Positions 6,980-9,887 of a stretch of DNA of 9,887 nucleotides are shown in pieces (positions within the stretch are counted from its first letter, which is position 1; each line of letters begins with the position of its first letter). This stretch comes from JAFGRR01 sp964499235 (lineage in GTDB: Bacteria > Planctomycetota > Phycisphaerae > UBA1845 > Fen-1342). Both the position numbers and the translations under genes were made by a program. Under the pieces are notes generated by a model. It saw only the letters and a list, made by a program, of their open reading frames with translations, was not told the origin of the DNA and did not search any database. Where the stretch lies: contig CAZCKC010000130.1 of NCBI GenBank assembly GCA_964499235.1, positions 1 to 9,887 of the forward strand, written 5' to 3'.

Positions 6980-8216
6980 GATGAAGACCTTCCGCGCCAA
7001 GACGATGAGCGCCGCGCTGGCCGCCGTGAAACAGGCGCTGGGACCCGACGCGGTGATCCTCGGAACGCGGTCCGTGCCCGCTCGGGGGATCAATGGGCTC
7101 ACCGGCCGCGACGAGGTCGAGATCACGGCCGCGTCCGGCGACACGCCGTCGAACGCCCCGCGGGCCAAGGCGCCGGCCGGAACCGCGACCGCGACGCCGC
7201 GCAAAGCCGTCGCCGGGGAGCGCGCAGTGCGCGCGGTCGATTGGCCGACCATCAGCAGCCGCGTTCCGGAGTACGCCGAGGTCGAGCGGATCGATCGGCT
7301 GGTCGCTGCGGCGGAGTCCCGGCAGGCAGCCGAAACGCCGGCCAGGCGCAGCCCGCCGGAACGTTCCGTGGTTGCGCCCGCCCGGGAGCATCCGCCCGCG
7401 CCCGCCGCCGGCCCGCGCGAGCTGCTCGCCAAGCAGGTCGAGCCCTTCTACCTCCAGCTCGTCCAGCAGGACGTCAGCAAGGCGCTCGCGAAGCGGCTGG
7501 TGAGCGAGGCGATTCGGCGGCTGCCGCGGGGACAGCAATTCGGGAGTGACGAGGTCGCCGACAGCTTGCGTCGGTATATCGCCGAGCTCGTCCCGACGTC
7601 GGGGGGGGTCCAACTCGAGTCGGGGGCCTGCAAGCGCGTCGCGTTCGTCGGGCCGGCCGGCGGGGGGAAGACGACCACGCTGGCGAAGTTGGCCGCCCAC
7701 TTCAAGCTGCGCCAAAAGAAGCGGGTCGCGTTGCTGTCGGTCGACACGCAGCGGATCGGCGCGCAATCGCAACTCGAGCGCTACGGCGAGTTGATCGGGG
7801 TGCCGGTCTACACGGTTCAATCCGCGATGGAGGTCAAGAACGCCGTTCACCAGATCGGCGAGGTGGATCTGGTGCTGATCGATACGCCAGGGGCGGGGCT
7901 CCGGGAGCAGTCCCGGTTTGCGCGTTTGGCGATGCTGCTCCGGGCCGCCCGCGTGAGCGAGGTTCACCTGGTGCTGCCCGCGTCCCTGGCCGCGGGTACG
8001 CAGCGAAGCCTGGTGCGGGCGTTCGAGCCGCTGGGCGCGAAGCACCTGATCTGGACGCACCTGGACGATGCGGTGGGGCTGGGCGTGCTGCTGGAGACGC
8101 TCGACCAGGTCGCGTTGCAGGTGTCGTACCTGGCGAGCGGCCAGCGGGTCCCGAACGATATCAAAACCGCTTGCGGGCGCGAGGTGGCAGCGTTAATCTT
8201 GTCAGACAAGGGTTGA
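6972..8216 (+). CDS. flhF: Flagellar positioning GTPase FlhF (SRP-type GTPase) with altered G3/G4 motifs
   Basis: FlhF is a GTPase of the SRP family that marks where a flagellum is built, usually a cell pole. The 414-residue product has the FlhF order: an N-terminal B domain (residues 1 to about 50; K-T-F-R-A-K-T-M-S-A-A-L, L-G-P-D-A-V-I-L-G-T-R), a variable Ala/Pro-rich linker to about 150, an N domain, and a G domain from about 224. The P-loop is G227-P-A-G-G-G-K233-T. D-T-Q-R-I-G-A-Q-S-Q-L-E-R-Y matches the usual D-T-Y-R-I-G-A segment, and G-Q-R-V-P-N-D-I near the end is typical. Two motifs are unusual. G3 reads D304-T-P-G-A-G where family members have D-T-A-G-R. G4 reads T362-H-L-D365 where T-K-L-D is expected. 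The start ATG overlaps the flhA stop; GGAG at 6956-6959 is a possible ribosome site. An 8-G run lies at 7601-7608. Family assignment is secure; normal GTP binding is less so. Confidence 0.94.
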   Translation: MAEMKTFRAKTMSAALAAVKQALGPDAVILGTRSVPARGINGLTGRDEVEITAASGDTPSNAPRAKAPAGTATATPRKAVAGERAVRAVDWPTISSRVPEYAEVERIDRLVAAAESRQAAETPARRSPPERSVVAPAREHPPAPAAGPRELLAKQVEPFYLQLVQQDVSKALAKRLVSEAIRRLPRGQQFGSDEVADSLRRYIAELVPTSGGVQLESGACKRVAFVGPAGGGKTTTLAKLAAHFKLRQKKRVALLSVDTQRIGAQSQLERYGELIGVPVYTVQSAMEVKNAVHQIGEVDLVLIDTPGAGLREQSRFARLAMLLRAARVSEVHLVLPASLAAGTQRSLVRAFEPLGAKHLIWTHLDDAVGLGVLLETLDQVALQVSYLASGQRVPNDIKTACGREVAALILSDKG

Positions 8217-8243
8217 TACCGGGCCAAGGGCTGAGAGCCACGG

Positions 8244-9086
8244 ATGGTTCGAAGCCACGGACACACCGCTGCCTCCCCGTTTCAGGCGTCCGGCCGACGT
8301 CGCGGGGTGGTCATCCCCGTCGTCAGCGGCAAGGGCGGCGTTGGGAAAAGCAACCTCGCCCTCAACCTCGGTATTCAGCTTGCTCGCCGAAACGTCTCCA
8401 CCCTCCTGGTTGATGCCGATTTGGGGCTCGCCAACACCGATATCCTGCTCGATGTGACGCCGTTAAACGATGTGACCGCGCTCACGGATCCCGACATCCG
8501 GGTCGATGACCTCGCGATTCTCGGCCCGGGCGGCCTGCAGGTGATTTGCGGCGTCTCAGGGCCAGCCGGGGCGAGCCGGGTTGAATCCGACCCCCATCTC
8601 GGCGGCCAAGTGCTCGACCGCCTGCGGGGCCGCAGCGAGGTGGTGCTGGTGGATTGTGCGGCTGGGATCACGCCGCTGGTCACTTCGCTGGCGTTGGCGG
8701 GGGATCGCGTGTTGTTGGTGACAACCCCCGAGCCCACGGCGCTGGCGGACGCCTATGCGACGCTGAAGGTGCTCTCGCTACGGGGGCTGTTGCGGCCGGT
8801 GTCGCTGGTCGTGAACCTGGCCGGCCACCGGGAGGCGGCGGATGTTTATCGGCGGTTGGATCGCACCTGCCGGCAGTTTCTGAACCTGGCCGTCGGTTAC
8901 TGGGGCAGCATCCCGGCGGACCGGCACGTGACGCTGGCGGTCAACCAGCGGTGCCCGGTGACGGAGCGGTATCCGCGTTGTGCGGCCAGCCTGGCGATTT
9001 CCGACCTGACCCGACAGATCGTGACCCAGCGGCGGGTGGCGCCTGACCGCGGCATGTGGGCCCGGGTGGCGAGTTTGTTCCTCTAG
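8244..9086 (+). CDS. flhG: Flagellar number regulator FlhG (MinD-like ATPase; also called FleN/YlxH)
   Basis: FlhG is a membrane-cycling ATPase of the MinD family that limits flagellar number and stimulates FlhF GTP hydrolysis. The 280-residue product has the deviant Walker A motif S-G-K30-G-G-V-G-K35-S, the L-L-V-D57-A-D59-L-G-L-A-N-T-D segment and the switch II stretch V-L-V-D137-C-A-A-G-I. It ends in M-W-A-R-V-A-S-L-F-L, which could be the amphipathic membrane-targeting helix. The usual FlhG N-terminus, a short helix with D-Q-A-x-x-L-R that activates FlhF, is not visible: residues 1-20 are basic and Ser/His/Ala-rich. An in-frame TGA at 8232, twelve bases before the ATG, prevents any longer start. 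The ribosome site is weak (GAGAG at 8233-8237 or AAGGG at 8226-8230). It lies 27 bases after flhF in the same frame. General ParA/MinD relatives are an alternative, but the context favours FlhG. Confidence 0.93.
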   Translation: MVRSHGHTAASPFQASGRRRGVVIPVVSGKGGVGKSNLALNLGIQLARRNVSTLLVDADLGLANTDILLDVTPLNDVTALTDPDIRVDDLAILGPGGLQVICGVSGPAGASRVESDPHLGGQVLDRLRGRSEVVLVDCAAGITPLVTSLALAGDRVLLVTTPEPTALADAYATLKVLSLRGLLRPVSLVVNLAGHREAADVYRRLDRTCRQFLNLAVGYWGSIPADRHVTLAVNQRCPVTERYPRCAASLAISDLTRQIVTQRRVAPDRGMWARVASLFL

Positions 9087-9099
9087 GGATGCCCCGATC

Positions 9100-9126
9100 C
9101 AAGATCCGCCCCGTCGACGCCGATAG
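9100..9126 (+). promoter_or_regulatory. Possible sigma-28 (FliA) type promoter upstream of the small membrane gene and fliA
   Basis: GCCGATAG at 9119-9126 matches seven of eight bases of the enterobacterial sigma-28 -10 element GCCGATAA. The position for the -35 element, 9100-9107 (CAAGATCC), matches poorly: only three of eight bases of TAAAGTTT. It lies in the 64-base gap after flhG. If real, it would let FliA drive its own gene. This is a weak, by-eye match in a GC-rich sequence. Confidence 0.2.
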
Positions 9127-9150
9127 GAACTGGCGTGGGACGAGGGTGTG

Positions 9151-9534
9151 ATGGTTCGTCGAATTAGCGCACAAGTCGCCTTGCTGGCGTTTGCGGTCAC
9201 GACCGTCGCCGGGCTGCAAGCCGGCAATGATGCGATGACGATCCTGACGCGGGCGCTGGGCTCGATGTTCATGATGCTGGTCGTCGGCCAGGTCGTGGCG
9301 TCGGCCTTCAAGGCGTTGCTCCGGGACCACCTGCAACGGAAGAAGTCCAAGGTCGACACGTCCCATATCGAAGCGGTCCAGGCGATCCTGAAGGCCGAGC
9401 AAGAAGCCGCCGAGCAGAAGGCGCAGGCGCCGCTGCCGACCGCGGCGCCGGCGGGCGCGGAGGCGCCGGCCGAGGTCATTATCGACGAAGCGTTGACCGC
9501 CGAAGCGCAGGCGGCCGGGGCGCTGTCCAGCTAA
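9151..9534 (+). CDS. Unrecognised small protein with two predicted membrane helices, in the flagellar operon
   Basis: I do not recognise this 127-residue protein. It has R3-R4 at the N-terminus, a first hydrophobic stretch at about 5-22 and a second at about 35-52. A strongly basic patch (R58 to K67) and a polar Ala/Glu/Gln-rich segment follow (about 72-95, possibly helical or coiled), and then an Ala/Pro-rich acidic tail. The positive charges on both sides of the helix pair predict a hairpin with both ends in the cytoplasm. The first helix could instead be read as a signal peptide. The start is ATG 9151; a GTG at 9148 is one codon upstream, with GAGGG at 9142-9146 close by. It lies 64 bases after flhG and 27 bases before fliA, so it is probably co-transcribed with them. 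A link to flagellar placement or export is inferred only from position. Confidence 0.75.
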   Translation: MVRRISAQVALLAFAVTTVAGLQAGNDAMTILTRALGSMFMMLVVGQVVASAFKALLRDHLQRKKSKVDTSHIEAVQAILKAEQEAAEQKAQAPLPTAAPAGAEAPAEVIIDEALTAEAQAAGALSS

Positions 9535-9561
9535 TCCGCGCGGAAGGTGAAGCCAGAGATC

Positions 9562-9887
9562 ATGAGCAGTTCGCCGAGACAATTCGGGCGTCGTCGTCGC
9601 GTGACGCGCGACCCGGCGGTTCGCAGCTATCCCGACCAGGCGTCGCTGCTGGCGGCCTGGGAGGCTTTCACGCGCGACCGCGACGAGGGCGTCCGCAACC
9701 GGCTGATGGAGCACTACCTCTACTTGGTCCGCTACAACGCGGAGCGGATCGGCGCGAAGCTGCCGGAGGAGGTTGAGGTCGACGACCTGATGAGCGCGGG
9801 GATCTTCGGGCTGATGGACGCGATTGACGCGTTCGAGCTCGAGCGCGGGGTGAAGTTCGAGACCTACTGCGCGCCGCGGATCCGCGG
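9562..9887 (+). CDS. fliA: Flagellar sigma factor FliA (sigma-28/WhiG family), 3' partial
   Basis: FliA directs RNA polymerase to late flagellar genes such as flagellin and chemotaxis genes, and is usually held back by FlgM until the hook is complete. The first 108 codons are in the window before it ends. After a basic leader (R-R-R-R near residue 12), sigma region 1.2/2 is clear: L-L-A-A-W-E-A-F, R-N-R-L-M-E-H-Y-L-Y-L-V-R-Y, L-P-E-E-V-E-V-D-D-L-M-S-A-G-I-F-G-L-M-D-A-I-D-A-F and R-G-V-K-F-E-T-Y-C-A-P-R-I-R-G. The spacing and the L-P-x-x-V-E-x-D-D-L motif match FliA/WhiG rather than housekeeping sigma factors. ATG 9562 has GGAAGG at 9542-9547, 14 bases upstream, which is long; AGAGA at 9555-9559 is closer. 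Regions 3 and 4 lie beyond the window, so they cannot be checked. Confidence 0.93.
   Translation, partial: MSSSPRQFGRRRRVTRDPAVRSYPDQASLLAAWEAFTRDRDEGVRNRLMEHYLYLVRYNAERIGAKLPEEVEVDDLMSAGIFGLMDAIDAFELERGVKFETYCAPRIR

Noticed and set aside
8214..8234. flhF-flhG fusion broken by a stop codon
   Set aside because: The two genes are in the same frame, but two in-frame stops (8214 and 8232) and normal lengths of both products fit separate genes.

Overview
The window is a single-strand (+), GC-rich block of flagellar genes. It encodes the rotor/export switch protein FliN, the export-gate proteins FliO, FliP, FliQ, FliR, FlhB and FlhA, the positional GTPase FlhF, its MinD-like partner FlhG, a small unnamed membrane protein, and the start of the flagellar sigma factor FliA. 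It is open at both ends: fliN runs in from the left and fliA runs out to the right. All genes are tightly packed (overlaps or gaps of 7 to 122 bases), so they probably form one operon. There is no gene-free stretch above 300 bases, and I see no tRNA, rRNA, CRISPR array, insertion sequence or intrinsic terminator.

The gene order fliN-O-P-Q-R-flhB-flhA-flhF-flhG-x-fliA, the very high GC at third codon positions, the Ala/Pro-rich linkers and the FliA region 2 ending in Y-C-A-P-R-I-R-G suggest a planctomycete, perhaps of the Phycisphaerae. This is judged by eye and is only moderately certain.

Layout: 1-759 is FliN with a long disordered N-terminal extension carrying two FliM-like, CheY-binding-type motifs, and a perfect 28-base inverted repeat at the window edge. 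794-4775 holds fliO, fliP, fliQ, fliR and flhB, the membrane export gate. 4776-4897 is the largest gap and holds two GC-rich hairpins. 4898-6979 is flhA, overlapping flhF by 8 bases. 6972-9086 encodes the FlhF/FlhG pair that sets flagellar position and number. 9151-9534 is an unrecognised protein with two predicted membrane helices, and 9562 onward is fliA.

Together these genes build the type III export apparatus at the base of the flagellum (FliOPQR, FlhAB), supply part of the switch ring (FliN), choose where and how many flagella are built (FlhF/FlhG), and control the late regulon (FliA). No wholly new system is evident. The points most worth a second look are departures from family norms: the tandem CheY-type motifs in FliN, an altered G4 motif in FlhF, an FlhG without the usual FlhF-activating N-terminus, an FlhB with NPTE in place of NPTH, and the unnamed membrane protein inside the regulatory end of the operon.
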